A stretch of DNA of 64,000 nucleotides, from assembly GCF_000234665.1 (NCBI RefSeq), contig NC_018317.1, positions 549,218 to 613,217 of the forward strand, read 5' to 3'. The position numbers were made by a program, and so were the translations under genes. Positions 22,402 to 32,379 of this stretch are shown here, one piece after another. How positions within the stretch are numbered: the stretch's first letter is position 1; every line of letters begins with the position of its first letter. The notes under the pieces were generated by a model. That model was given only the letters and a program-made list of their open reading frames with translations. It ran no database searches and had not been told where the DNA came from. This stretch comes from Leishmania mexicana MHOM/GT/2001/U1103 (taxonomy: Eukaryota; Euglenozoa; Kinetoplastea; Trypanosomatida; Trypanosomatidae).

Positions 22402-24111
22402 TCAGAGGCCGACAGGCTTGCGTTGTTTGCCATTGAACTGCCTCGTGTAGACCATCGTCTTGATGCGCTTGGAGATGTTGGCCAGTGGGCTCGTGGGATC
22501 GACGAAGCGCCACATAGAGTAGAACTCGTTCTTCACCAGCGGAAGCGCGACCTCCATCGACTTGCCCAGGAGATACGCCGCGTGCTTCATGCGCCCCCCG
22601 TCCACGAAGAAGGAGGCGATATTGGTCAGCTTCTCCGAGTTGGACAGCTGTTTGGCAGTGCAGCTGTACGCACCTGTCCTCATCATCACGTTAGCGACGC
22701 CGTACAGCATCACGCAGCAGTAATGGAAGAAGAGGCTGCCTAGATTCGGGTCGAGACCCGCTAGCAGGTCCATTGGGCCCGTCACACGGTTCCCACCGCA
22801 CACAAAGTAGTCAAAGCACGCGTCGCGCAAGGCCTGGCTGCTGAAGACGGAGTAGAGAGCCCACGACAGCAGGTTGATGCAGCAACTGTGGGTGTAGCGG
22901 AAGCGCACATAGTTCAAAATGGCGACCTGCATCTTGTCCTCGATGGCGGCCATCTCCTCCTGGTTGACTGAGCGCAGTGACTGGATGTCCTTCAAACTGT
23001 TTGCCAGGCGAATCGCGTCGCGGAAGCAGCAAGTCATGCCGCCGCCAGTCAGCGGGTGCCGCTGGTTGGCATGGTCGCCGATGCCAACGTACCCCTTGAT
23101 GGAAGGAAACGCAGGCGGATAGCGCGCCATAGGCATGCTGCGCAGACTCTTTGTGTCCTTCGATACCCGAATGAACTCTTCGCGCATGTGCTCCGGCAGG
23201 CGCGGCGCCACGTCCTGGATGAGCCACTCGCTCTGCTTCTCGAGGCTGGGCAGTGTGGGCTTGTTGTAGTCTACGAGTATGCGCAGTTCGTTGTCGTCCA
23301 GGCGGTAAGACAGGATCGGGCCTGTTTTGCCGAGGAAGACCGTCCCGCGCTGCTCCTTGGGCAGACGCACCGTCTTGAGCACGAGGCCGATAAAGTGCGA
23401 GTGGTAGTCGTAGGCAGGGGTGTAGTGCTGGTAGCGGCTTTTCCACTTGGACATGCCACCATCGCACATGACAACCAGCGGTGCCGTGGCAACCTTGCGC
23501 ACCGTCGGGGCCGCGGGGTTGGCCTTGGGCGGGTCCTCGCGGAAGGGATCGGCGGGCACCTCGTACATCTCCGCTACCGTGTACTCGACGCCGTAGGCGC
23601 GCTCGCCAAAGGAGAGGCCCTCTGTCAAGATGTTGTTGACGGTGCCCTCGACCATCGTAACATTCTCCTTGCAGCTGCGGAAGACGTACGAGCGCAGTCT
23701 CTGCACAAAGTCGCCGAAGTGGAAGGACACCCCGGAGGCACCCTTGCGGTAGGGCAGGTCCACATGATTGCCCTTATCGTCCACCACCACATAGCCATGG
23801 CAGGGCATGCCAATAAACTCGGCGCACTCCTTCATGCCTACCTCTTTCAGCGCGTTCAGGCCGCCAGGCTGCAGCAGCTCACCAACGATGCGGTCCGGCT
23901 TAGTGAACAGCGTCCGCTCCACCATCAATACCTTTCGACCCTGATCCGACAACGCCTTGGCCAGCACCGGGCCCGCGATACTGCCACCGACAATGATGAC
24001 ATCGTAGTCGTACGACGTGCGCGCCGGGCTCAACCGTAGCCGCGAGAGCGTGCGGTTCAACAGTAGTAGTGTGCTGACGGCACAGAGAACAGCAGCGAAG
24101 AAGTACAGCAT
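22402..24111 (-). CDS. SQLE: Squalene monooxygenase (squalene epoxidase)
   Basis: The 569-residue protein is the usual length for the family. An N-terminal membrane anchor (about residues 2-20) is followed by the FAD-binding Rossmann start DVIIVGGSIAGPVLAKAL (about 38-55), the ERTLF segment, and the second FAD signature GIGDHANQRHPLTGGGMT in the central part. It oxidises squalene to 2,3-oxidosqualene using O2 and NADPH, the first oxygen-requiring step of sterol synthesis, at the endoplasmic reticulum. Leishmania makes ergostane-type sterols, and this is the enzyme class inhibited by allylamines such as terbinafine. The frame stays open to 24,288 with an alternative start. I chose the ATG at 24,111 because it is the first after a strong acceptor and gives the standard N-terminus. 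Confidence 0.96.
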   Translation of the reverse strand: MLYFFAAVLCAVSTLLLLNRTLSRLRLSPARTSYDYDVIIVGGSIAGPVLAKALSDQGRKVLMVERTLFTKPDRIVGELLQPGGLNALKEVGMKECAEFIGMPCHGYVVVDDKGNHVDLPYRKGASGVSFHFGDFVQRLRSYVFRSCKENVTMVEGTVNNILTEGLSFGERAYGVEYTVAEMYEVPADPFREDPPKANPAAPTVRKVATAPLVVMCDGGMSKWKSRYQHYTPAYDYHSHFIGLVLKTVRLPKEQRGTVFLGKTGPILSYRLDDNELRILVDYNKPTLPSLEKQSEWLIQDVAPRLPEHMREEFIRVSKDTKSLRSMPMARYPPAFPSIKGYVGIGDHANQRHPLTGGGMTCCFRDAIRLANSLKDIQSLRSVNQEEMAAIEDKMQVAILNYVRFRYTHSCCINLLSWALYSVFSSQALRDACFDYFVCGGNRVTGPMDLLAGLDPNLGSLFFHYCCVMLYGVANVMMRTGAYSCTAKQLSNSEKLTNIASFFVDGGRMKHAAYLLGKSMEVALPLVKNEFYSMWRFVDPTSPLANISKRIKTMVYTRQFNGKQRKPVGL

Positions 24112-26218
24112 GGTTTTCTCGTGTGTAACCCTTGCGTGTGTGTGTGTAGAGTGGCTATGCTTGCGCGGCTCTTTCTTCTGTATGTTTGCGTCCGACAAGA
24201 CAACCGGAGGACGGGGGGAAGGTTTGAAGACGAGAAGATCACAGCGAGGAGCAAGCGAGCAGGAACGCACGCGCCCTGTCCTCTTCACCCTAACGTCGAT
24301 CTAGCAGCGCACCGCCGACAAAACAAAGGGGTGGAGGTGGAGCGCACCTCAGACGAGAAAACAGCGCGAAGGTGGCAACGGCGGCGAGAGAGCGGAAGGA
24401 GTGAGCGGGGGGTGGCGAGGGTACATGAAAAATGCCGGAGGCAGATACACGAGAGAGGGAGAACAGGGAAAGATGAGGAAGCAAAAGGAGAAGCGAAATA
24501 AGAACTGAGAAGAGGGGTTCACGTAGTGCTTGTCGTGATCTTGATGCACTCGTTTGGCAAATGACGATGATTGGGTCGGGGGAGGGGTAGCGAGGGGGAT
24601 AGGCTGCAGGGCTCCCACAAACAAAATAGAAGGAGGGGGGATACGACACGGCAAGCACGCACACTCGTAATCTCCCTCGCACGTGCACACAGGCGCGATG
24701 CTATGTGTGTCCGTGTGCGTATCTCTGCGTGAGTGGCCGCGTGTCTCAATATGTTTCTTGAACAGGGAGAAAGAAGGGTAGCCGATGCCCAGGAACACAC
24801 ACGCACACGCACGCACGCAGAGAGAGGGGAGGAACAGGGGAGGGCTGCTGATGAAGCGACGACGAAGGCGAAGAGAGAAAACAGGCGAAAGAGGCAAGGC
24901 CAGCAGACGTGGTATTGATGAGGTACTGATATGACGCATGAGTTGCTGGCACGTTCATTGGGGCGATGCCATCCAGAAGCGCGATGCACGCGGGTGCCGT
25001 TATAGATTTCGTGGTTGTCGCAGTGGTGAGATGCGGGGGAGGCGTGTGTGCGTGGATGTGCATTGTCGAACAAGATACGAAAGCCAGGAGGAAAGAAGGG
25101 CACAGAGTGTAAGGAAAAAGACGGAGGATAGAAGGAGTCGTTGTGCCACCAGACGCCTGAGGTGACACACTCCAACCAGCGACGAGATGGGTCGCCTTGT
25201 TTCAGTGAGCGTGTCTGTTTGTGTGACTGTGTGTGTGTGTGTGTTGTAAAGGGAGGAAGCGCCAAGAGAGAAACAGCTACAGCTGCGCGCCTCCGTGGTA
25301 GACTGCTTACATCGACGATGGTTGCACCTCGACAAGAACGTTTCCCTCGTCCATGAAGATGCAGAACCGTCTCCGACCAGCCACACACACACACCGGTGT
25401 CTTTACGAACAACGGACATAGCAAGAGATAAAGAATGAGATGCTCGCCAGACGGCGGTCTCTCCTCTGCAGAACACCCCAGTTCTCACGCTGCTTGACAA
25501 CAACCTCCCCTCTTTCCAGGTGTGGAAGCGCAGCATGAGGACTGAGGAGGCGTACTTCGCTTCCCCTCCTCTGCAGAAGATGAGGATGCAGAGGCCGGCA
25601 AAGCATCAAGGATAAGAAGGAAGGGAGGAGCGGCGGGGGTTGAGCAAACGTCCGCTTCCCACCCACCCATTTCTGTCTATGGGATGAACGTGTTTGTGTG
25701 TGTGTGTGCTTATTGTGCATATCACTCAACAAAGTGCTCGCGTGCGCGCACACACGCAGATAAGGTGTGTCTGCGATGGCACATTCAATCTATGAAGCAT
25801 CCTTATTTCTTTTTCTTCTCTGCTACTCGTCAAACGCATCCTCGGCGTGTCCATCTCCTCATGCACACTGCACACACACGCAGACAGACAGAGGAGCATG
25901 CGACGCTCAAGTACCCTACCCGATACATGACAGTCTGTCTAAACGCAGGAACGCGGACTCTACTCGTAAGGGCGTTTTGTGTGTATATACCAACATGGAG
26001 TAGAGAGGTTCCCCTACCGAACGGCACCACCAGCGCAGCTGCCACCCTCTCCGTTGGCCTCTCCTGGCGCCACAACCAACACGGAGCCCCACCCGCAACG
26101 CCACCTACAAGCAGCGGGCATCCTCGAATGAAGGCGATTGGGGGAGAGGGGAGGGGGCATCGTGCGCACGGAAAACACAAGCTAGCGGTACCCACGCAAA
26201 TGAGAATGGGAAGGGTGT
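24112..26218. other. Spacer between the polymerase and squalene monooxygenase genes
   Basis: No gene is seen. It contains the 3' UTR of the POLID-like gene and the squalene monooxygenase 5' flank. CA/TG runs occur near 24,797, 25,220-25,243 and 25,694-25,709. The open frames lack domains. Confidence 0.65.
24178..24258 (-). promoter_or_regulatory. Trans-splice acceptor of squalene monooxygenase
   Basis: A long minus-strand polypyrimidine stretch (about 24,206-24,258, including a CCTTCCCCCC run) leads to ACATACAG with the AG at 24,179-24,178. No ATG occurs before the start at 24,111. The predicted 5' UTR is about 66 nt, and the site excludes the upstream part of the open frame. Confidence 0.6.
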
Positions 26219-29200
26219 CTAGAGCGTTGTTTCCTCCATGATGGGCCGCAGCGCCCCCATGCTCTCTCCAGCCACCACATCGCACGGGAAATCCACGGCC
26301 ACCTGCATTTCGGGGTACAAGGCGTTGAGTACCGTCCGCGCTCCGTCCATGATGAGCTCCACATCCTTTGCCACCTGGCGGTACACGGAAACATGACAGT
26401 CCACCCACACGCAGTCGTGCACCGTGTTCGTGAGCACCGCAAGGCCGTTGTAATTGTTGTTGGCGAGGAAGTGCCGCCACAGCACCCCGAGCATCACCTG
26501 CACAATCTCGCCAGCGAAGCCCTGTACGGGGTAGTTCTTGAGGTGGGTGGGGGAGAAGTTCGTCGACTTGCGCACCGCGTCCCGCTCGCGCAGCATTCCC
26601 TCCGGAACGTCCGACTCCGTGAAGACGTAGCGGCTCCCCGTCAACACGGGGAACATGCCCTTGAAGAACTGGTGGCCGCGCACGTTTCGCACGCCGTTCT
26701 GCAGCGATGCGTCGTAGCTGTTCGCCGATAAGGTTACCATCTTGTTGAACACCTCAACGCCACGGTACGTCTCATTCTCCTTCTCGATAAGCATGCGGAC
26801 CTGGTCCTGGGTAAGCCCAGTGCTTTGACTCAGCATCCGCACGCCGGCACCGTATTGCCGCTGGAAGGAGAATATCTTCGCCTGTTGCCGCAGCTTCACA
26901 AACTCCGGCTCCTTGTTCTTTTTGGCGCGCTGCAGCACATCGGTGTATTTAAGATCCGGCCGCATCATCGTCACACGTTTGCAGTGGAAGTCCACATTGT
27001 TCCGCAAGTCTTCAAGCATCTGCTCGTCGGATGCGAGCACAGCGAGTGCCACGACCTCCAGCTGTGAATAGTCCGCCTCGATGCACATGCCCTTGTCACC
27101 GAAGCGGCTGATGAACATATCGCGCAGGCTCGACTTGTCCTCCTTTGGAATGTTCTGGCAGTTCGGGTTCGCACTCGCCAGGCGTCCAGTGTTCGTCTTG
27201 TTGTGGATCAGCTCGTGGTGGATGCAGCTGTCCATCGAGTGCACAAGCGACACCATTCCAGTGCCGCCGTCGGTGCTCTCGTAGTAGGTACCAATCAGCT
27301 TCTCGAGTGCGCGCAGCTCAAGGATAACACTGGCAGTGCTGTCGTTGTGGTTGGACTTGAAGTAACTAAGGGTATCTTCCCCAACCTGCAACTGGCGCGT
27401 CGTCGAGCTGCGGAAGCGGCGCATCACCTGCTCCGCCTCCAGTTCATTTGGGATGTACTGCGCAAGCCGGCCTTTGATGTTCACCTTGACGATGTCATCG
27501 TGGGCGCACGGAATGGCGAAGCAGTCGTACACCGAGGAGGTCGTCTTGCCCACCAGACACATGAGTGCCAGCCGCTTTCGCTCGGCATCGGGCAGCGAGT
27601 TGTAGTAGCCGACAAAGGCGCGCCGCTGCCGCAGCAGCACCGGCAGGTCGTCGTCGGTGCGCGCTGCGTCCTTCTTTCCCTTGCGCGTCTTGGACGGCTC
27701 AGTCGAGAGCGCCTCATGCTGCAGGGCCGCATTGGCGATATGGAGAAAGATATCGATGTAGTAGTTGCACCACTCCTCCGGCTTCATCAATGACTCCTGC
27801 AGCAGCGCCTTCTTGAAGGCCTCCGCGATGCCCATCTTGTTGCGCTTCCCCACCTTCGGCAGCGCCTTTGGCGGGATGACCGGTCCAAGCGAGTCGGCGG
27901 CGCCGCCGCCACTGCTGCTGCTGCTGCCTCTCCGCCTCGAGCCGCCTAGCGTCGCGTGCAGGTTGCTCGCGTACTGGTGCTTGTAGTAGGCTAAGATGGC
28001 GACCGTGTCGGCAAGAGAGATGTTGTAGCGCAGCTTTGGGTCCGCCGCGTCAAGGTAGCCCGCGTGCGCCTCCAAGTACCGAGTCAGCCCCGCATCGCTG
28101 CGGATATAGTGCATAAAAGAGAATCCCGCGTCGCGCGCTAGAATAGTTACGTGCGCATCCGCGAATGCCGCATCCTTTACCGACGCGTCGTCCTCGGTGG
28201 GCATGATCATCTCCGTGTGCTTTGCCACTTGCGCGATTACAAACCGCTCCAGCTGCTCCGCCTTGTCGCTCTCCGTTATTGTCACGGATTCGCCGCTGAT
28301 CGGGTTCTTGACGAACAGTTTGGCGATGCCCTCGGTGCCGCTCGGTGTCAGCGCAGCGAAGAGGAAGAGATGGCGCCGCGGCAACAGGTTGGCAAGGGCC
28401 GACGTCTCGCCGCCCTTGTCGGCATTCAGTCGCGACACCGTCGTCGCATCTCGCCGCAAACTCTCCAAAATCGATGAGCTCTTGCGGAAGCCCGCCTGCC
28501 GCATGTACGCCTCCAGGTACCCGCGGAAGAGGCGTGTACCCTTCTCAGACGGCATGCCCGCCATGATCGCACAGTCGCCAATGCCGAGGACGTGCACCGG
28601 CGGCCGCAGAAAGACGCCATTTGGGTACTCCGACGGCGGGAAGCACTCAGGGCGGAGGAACAAGGTGTGGCGCGCAAATAGTTCGCCCGTGAGCGGCTTG
28701 CTCTCCCGCGCGTTCGTGCTCAGCGTGAGCTTGCCGCCAAAGAAGAACGTGATGAGGTGCTGATTGGAGGACCAGTTAAAGAATTTGCGACAGTCGTGCG
28801 GGATCTCCTGCGGGATGGACTCCTCCAGGTGTCGGCGCAGCTCCGACACCTTTGTCATCAGTTCATTGCTCTGCCGCTGCGCTAGGTCGACGTTCGTCTT
28901 GAGTCCGTTGTACTCCATCTCCGTCGTACACAGCAGCCCCTCCATCCGCGCACAGCCGATGATGACCTGCCGCTGCTCGAGGGCCCGCTCCATGTGTTTG
29001 CAGAAAATGAGCTCGGTGTTCTCGAGGTCGCCGTGGAGGTACTCGGTGAGGGTGCTGTATGGAATCTCGTACGTCTCCTTCCCCTCCGCCCACGCCCGCT
29101 TCACCGCATCCAGCTTCATCGTTTGGCCGCCGTAGCTCTTCGCCACATCCTCCAGGCCCGCCCCGTGCCCGAGCTTCACCTCTTGCCCGGTCAAGAGATA

Positions 29201-31165
29201 CTCGCCATACATGGTATCCCATATCTTGCCACCACGGCGCAGGAACTTTCGAAACTCGACGTCGCGCCAAATGTGCAGCATATCGAACTTGATGTTGTGG
29301 CCTACAATGACATCGTACTCGTCCAGCGGCGGCAGAAAGAGCGAGTCCTTGGAGGACTTCTCGACGAGGTGGTTTTGACTTGTCACGGACGGGTCGTCGT
29401 AGCGCATGGCAACGCTGCGGTCAAAGTAGCGCCTGGGCATGAATACGTTCCCCTTGTAGTCGCGAGCGCCGGACAAGACGACGTAGTTCTCCTTGGTGAA
29501 CGGGTTTGCCACGCGCTTGTAGCGCCGTATCGTTGTCGTCTCCAGATCCAAGATGAGGTACCGGCGCAGGCCACCCAGCGCTTTCTTCTCCCGCCCCAGA
29601 CGGCCTTGATCTTCGTAGATTTTTCGACGCCACTGCTGTAGCCCAAATACGACCTCCGCGTCGTTGATGTTGACCTTGTTGAGGAAGCTGGCCGTTGTGA
29701 TTTGTGGCACCGGGTTCTTCTTCGCCTCTGCCGCCATCTCCTCCAGGCGCTTGAAGGCGGCCGCCGCCTCTTCCTGGGCAGGGATGCTGTTCACAGCGCT
29801 CATGATCGCTGGCGAGACTTTCTGCAGGCGCTCCGAGAAGAGCTTGTTAGCCAGCGCGGTGAAGCCGCGGTGAAGGTAGCGATCCATCTTCTCCTCGTCC
29901 TTACGCAGGTGATTCTCTGGGAAGCAGTTTTGCCGGATGAGGTTCCACGTCGCTCGCGGGTCCTCCTCTTCGCTGACGCCCTTCGCAACGTTGTGCCCGC
30001 CAAAGTACGGCGCCAAGCTCGAAACTTCCGCCACGAAGAACGGACTCTTCGGGCGGCATGTCCTCGCAAACGCCACAAGCTGCGACGACCTGGTACGGGC
30101 CGTCGGCACAAACAGCGAAATGGATGAACTGCCCTCGCCGTACAGGAGCGTGGTGAGCGCGTTGAGCTTCACCGTTTCCTCTGCTAGGCTGCGGATCATG
30201 TGCACCGACTGAGAGCGCCGCTGTGAGTCAAAGATGGTGACAATCATCGTGTACCCCTCCGTGATGGTGCCCTTGCCGACCCGCACGTTGATGTCCACCA
30301 CGAAGACGTTCACGGCCTTGACGACCCGCCGCACAATCTGCTCCACCGGATTCAGCGTCTTGCGACTGCCAGGGGTGCCAAAGCGGCGATGCACGTTGAG
30401 AAGCACATCCCAGCCCATAACGGCACTGCGCGCTGCTCCGTTCGACTTCAGCACGTCGCTTGGCATGTACGCGCCGGCCCCCACATCGTACACCGGCGGG
30501 TCGACGGTGGTGCCGTTGAACTGCCGCTGCATCAGCAGAAATGCAGCGTGCTCGAGACCGAGAGGCATGTCCACGCCCTTCACGACCTCTTGCTGTGCTT
30601 TGAAGGCGAGGAACGTGATGCCCCATGTGTCCGGCGCTAACACCAGCCTCTTCATCGCCTTGTTGCTCAGCATCGTCGCGGCGGATTTCACATCGCTCGA
30701 GGCGTCGTTGCCAAATAAGAGCCCAGCAATGTAGTCGTCACCAATGCGCTCGTCGACCCACATTGCGGCCTTCCATATGAGTTCCTCCTGCATGACGACC
30801 ACCTCGTTCGTCGTGGCGGAGTACACAGCATAAAGCTTCTGCGCGGGGTCGTAGGCGAGGGTGAAGATGCAGTACTGCGCCTTGGCCAGCAGCATCTTTG
30901 GGTCATCTGCCACCAGGGTGGCCGCGAATGGGTTCTGCCGCGCTGGGAACGACCTCATCGCCAGCGGCTGCGGCGCCGACACGGCAGGCGAGCCACTCGC
31001 CGACTGCGCGGGTGCAGGCACCGCTGCACCGACAGCAGTCGCGTACCTTGGAGGCACTGAGGAGGTGGCATTGTAGCACGCCAGGCGGACGAGCGCGACA
31101 CAGCTGAGTACCGTCGTGACTAGCTTCGGCGGCTGGCCAACTAGACTGGCGTTTCGGCGCAACAT
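26219..31165 (-). CDS. POLID: Kinetoplast (mitochondrial) DNA polymerase of the Pol I family, POLID-like
   Basis: The protein is 1648 residues long. The first 75 or so residues are basic and Ser/Ala-rich, fitting a mitochondrial presequence. A 3'-5' exonuclease occupies the middle: Exo I LDLETT (about 540), Exo II GHNIKFD (about 624) and Exo III YLHGD (about 711). A family-A polymerase domain closes the protein: motif A EADYSQLE (about 1364), the O-helix RQQAKIFSFQRQYGAG (about 1431) and motif C VHDCVWVD (about 1586). Length, exonuclease placement and low-complexity inserts (a Ser/Gly/Arg tract near 1080) match the trypanosome POLIB/C/D group that replicates kDNA minicircles and maxicircles. 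I favour POLID because of its dynein neighbour, remembered from T. brucei. Motif C has Cys where most family members have Glu. Start supported by a strong acceptor 10 nt upstream. Confidence 0.92.
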   Translation of the reverse strand: MLRRNASLVGQPPKLVTTVLSCVALVRLACYNATSSVPPRYATAVGAAVPAPAQSASGSPAVSAPQPLAMRSFPARQNPFAATLVADDPKMLLAKAQYCIFTLAYDPAQKLYAVYSATTNEVVVMQEELIWKAAMWVDERIGDDYIAGLLFGNDASSDVKSAATMLSNKAMKRLVLAPDTWGITFLAFKAQQEVVKGVDMPLGLEHAAFLLMQRQFNGTTVDPPVYDVGAGAYMPSDVLKSNGAARSAVMGWDVLLNVHRRFGTPGSRKTLNPVEQIVRRVVKAVNVFVVDINVRVGKGTITEGYTMIVTIFDSQRRSQSVHMIRSLAEETVKLNALTTLLYGEGSSSISLFVPTARTRSSQLVAFARTCRPKSPFFVAEVSSLAPYFGGHNVAKGVSEEEDPRATWNLIRQNCFPENHLRKDEEKMDRYLHRGFTALANKLFSERLQKVSPAIMSAVNSIPAQEEAAAAFKRLEEMAAEAKKNPVPQITTASFLNKVNINDAEVVFGLQQWRRKIYEDQGRLGREKKALGGLRRYLILDLETTTIRRYKRVANPFTKENYVVLSGARDYKGNVFMPRRYFDRSVAMRYDDPSVTSQNHLVEKSSKDSLFLPPLDEYDVIVGHNIKFDMLHIWRDVEFRKFLRRGGKIWDTMYGEYLLTGQEVKLGHGAGLEDVAKSYGGQTMKLDAVKRAWAEGKETYEIPYSTLTEYLHGDLENTELIFCKHMERALEQRQVIIGCARMEGLLCTTEMEYNGLKTNVDLAQRQSNELMTKVSELRRHLEESIPQEIPHDCRKFFNWSSNQHLITFFFGGKLTLSTNARESKPLTGELFARHTLFLRPECFPPSEYPNGVFLRPPVHVLGIGDCAIMAGMPSEKGTRLFRGYLEAYMRQAGFRKSSSILESLRRDATTVSRLNADKGGETSALANLLPRRHLFLFAALTPSGTEGIAKLFVKNPISGESVTITESDKAEQLERFVIAQVAKHTEMIMPTEDDASVKDAAFADAHVTILARDAGFSFMHYIRSDAGLTRYLEAHAGYLDAADPKLRYNISLADTVAILAYYKHQYASNLHATLGGSRRRGSSSSSGGGAADSLGPVIPPKALPKVGKRNKMGIAEAFKKALLQESLMKPEEWCNYYIDIFLHIANAALQHEALSTEPSKTRKGKKDAARTDDDLPVLLRQRRAFVGYYNSLPDAERKRLALMCLVGKTTSSVYDCFAIPCAHDDIVKVNIKGRLAQYIPNELEAEQVMRRFRSSTTRQLQVGEDTLSYFKSNHNDSTASVILELRALEKLIGTYYESTDGGTGMVSLVHSMDSCIHHELIHNKTNTGRLASANPNCQNIPKEDKSSLRDMFISRFGDKGMCIEADYSQLEVVALAVLASDEQMLEDLRNNVDFHCKRVTMMRPDLKYTDVLQRAKKNKEPEFVKLRQQAKIFSFQRQYGAGVRMLSQSTGLTQDQVRMLIEKENETYRGVEVFNKMVTLSANSYDASLQNGVRNVRGHQFFKGMFPVLTGSRYVFTESDVPEGMLRERDAVRKSTNFSPTHLKNYPVQGFAGEIVQVMLGVLWRHFLANNNYNGLAVLTNTVHDCVWVDCHVSVYRQVAKDVELIMDGARTVLNALYPEMQVAVDFPCDVVAGESMGALRPIMEETTL

Positions 31166-32379
31166 TGCGCTGTGTCTGAAAATTGCAGAGGAAGAAAGAT
31201 TACACTGCTCGTTTCTGGTGGGACGACTGCACAGATAATGAGAGAGTGCCTCACTTTGCGTTCTCCTTTTATGAGGGTGTTTTTCTCCTCAATTCGAAGA
31301 CTCTGACCACCGCAAGTGCCGTGACAACGGCTCTCTCCGTCTCGCTGTCTCTGAATGTGTGTGCACCTGTGACGTATGTGTGTGTGAGTGTGTGCGAATA
31401 CGTGTGGAGAAAACGCAAGCACAGGAAGAGCGAGGGAGCAGATGTAGCGTGAAACGGCGCCTCGGTCGCGTGCTGCCGGGCCTCACACCGTGTTTCCCCT
31501 ATACGCGAAAGAAAAGCACACACACATTCAAACGCGGGCTGTTTGCGGCTGCGTCACTCCCGCTGGCACAAACGCGGGGATGCGCAGCAAGGGTGAGAAG
31601 GGGAAAAGGACTTCGATCCGCTGCCTCCACAGTGTGCACATGCGTCCCCCACACGAACACTTCGGTGCTTTCTTTTCCTGTTGTGCGGCTGCGCACAAGG
31701 GCCAGGGAGCGTAAAGCGGTGGTGAGAGAACGTCCGCACGCGGGCGAGGAGCGTGCCAAGAGAGAGATGAGACGCCGAAGAGCAAATTCGATGAAAGGCG
31801 CATGAACGGAGAGAGAAGGCGCTAGGAGGATGCGCTGCCACGAATATCATGGGGATTAGCAGCGCTTGCTGACGGCGCTATGATATGCACTGTTCAAGAG
31901 TTTTACCGCACACGCGACATTGTCACAAGCTCGCAACTCCCCCTTCATAGTCCCCGATCTTCTTCTCAGAGCCGGTGGCTGTACGATGAAGAGGAGACAC
32001 GGAAGGCGTCTACGGCAGGCCCGGCCGTCACGCTGAAACCACGAGTTCGTCCGACGGGAGAGGAAAAAGAACGCACCGCGTATCGCTGCCATATGGTCTG
32101 TTTGAAGATGCCTGTGTGTTTGTGTGTGGTAAAGGAGCCAGTGTACTGCAGAGTGGGCAAGCAAGATCAGCTCGCAAAAATATATGCAAGGAAACGGGTT
32201 ACACGACGCACACCGCAGCGGTGGCGAGCGGCTAGGTAGGCGCAGGTGTGCGGAGGTGGGTATATGAGGGGGGAGCTTGCGTGCACCTCCATAATTCAAT
32301 GAACACTATCACCACCCCTGCCGCCGTTTGACGCACCGAAAAATGGGCCTCTCTCCAGTGTGGTTCTTTCGCTACCTTT
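31166..32379. other. Spacer between the kinase and polymerase genes
   Basis: No gene is seen. It holds the 3' UTR of the MAP kinase and the short 5' flank of the polymerase. Open frames are short and low complexity. Confidence 0.65.
31176..31200 (-). promoter_or_regulatory. Trans-splice acceptor of the POLID-like gene
   Basis: The minus strand reads CTTTCTTCCTCTGCAATTTT then CAG, with the AG at 31,177-31,176. It is the cleanest acceptor in the window, leaving a 5' UTR of about 10 nt before the ATG at 31,165. Confidence 0.7.

Noticed and set aside
23056..24039. 327-codon plus-strand frame opposite squalene monooxygenase
   Set aside because: It is antisense to the FAD-binding and catalytic regions, which are clearly coding on the minus strand.
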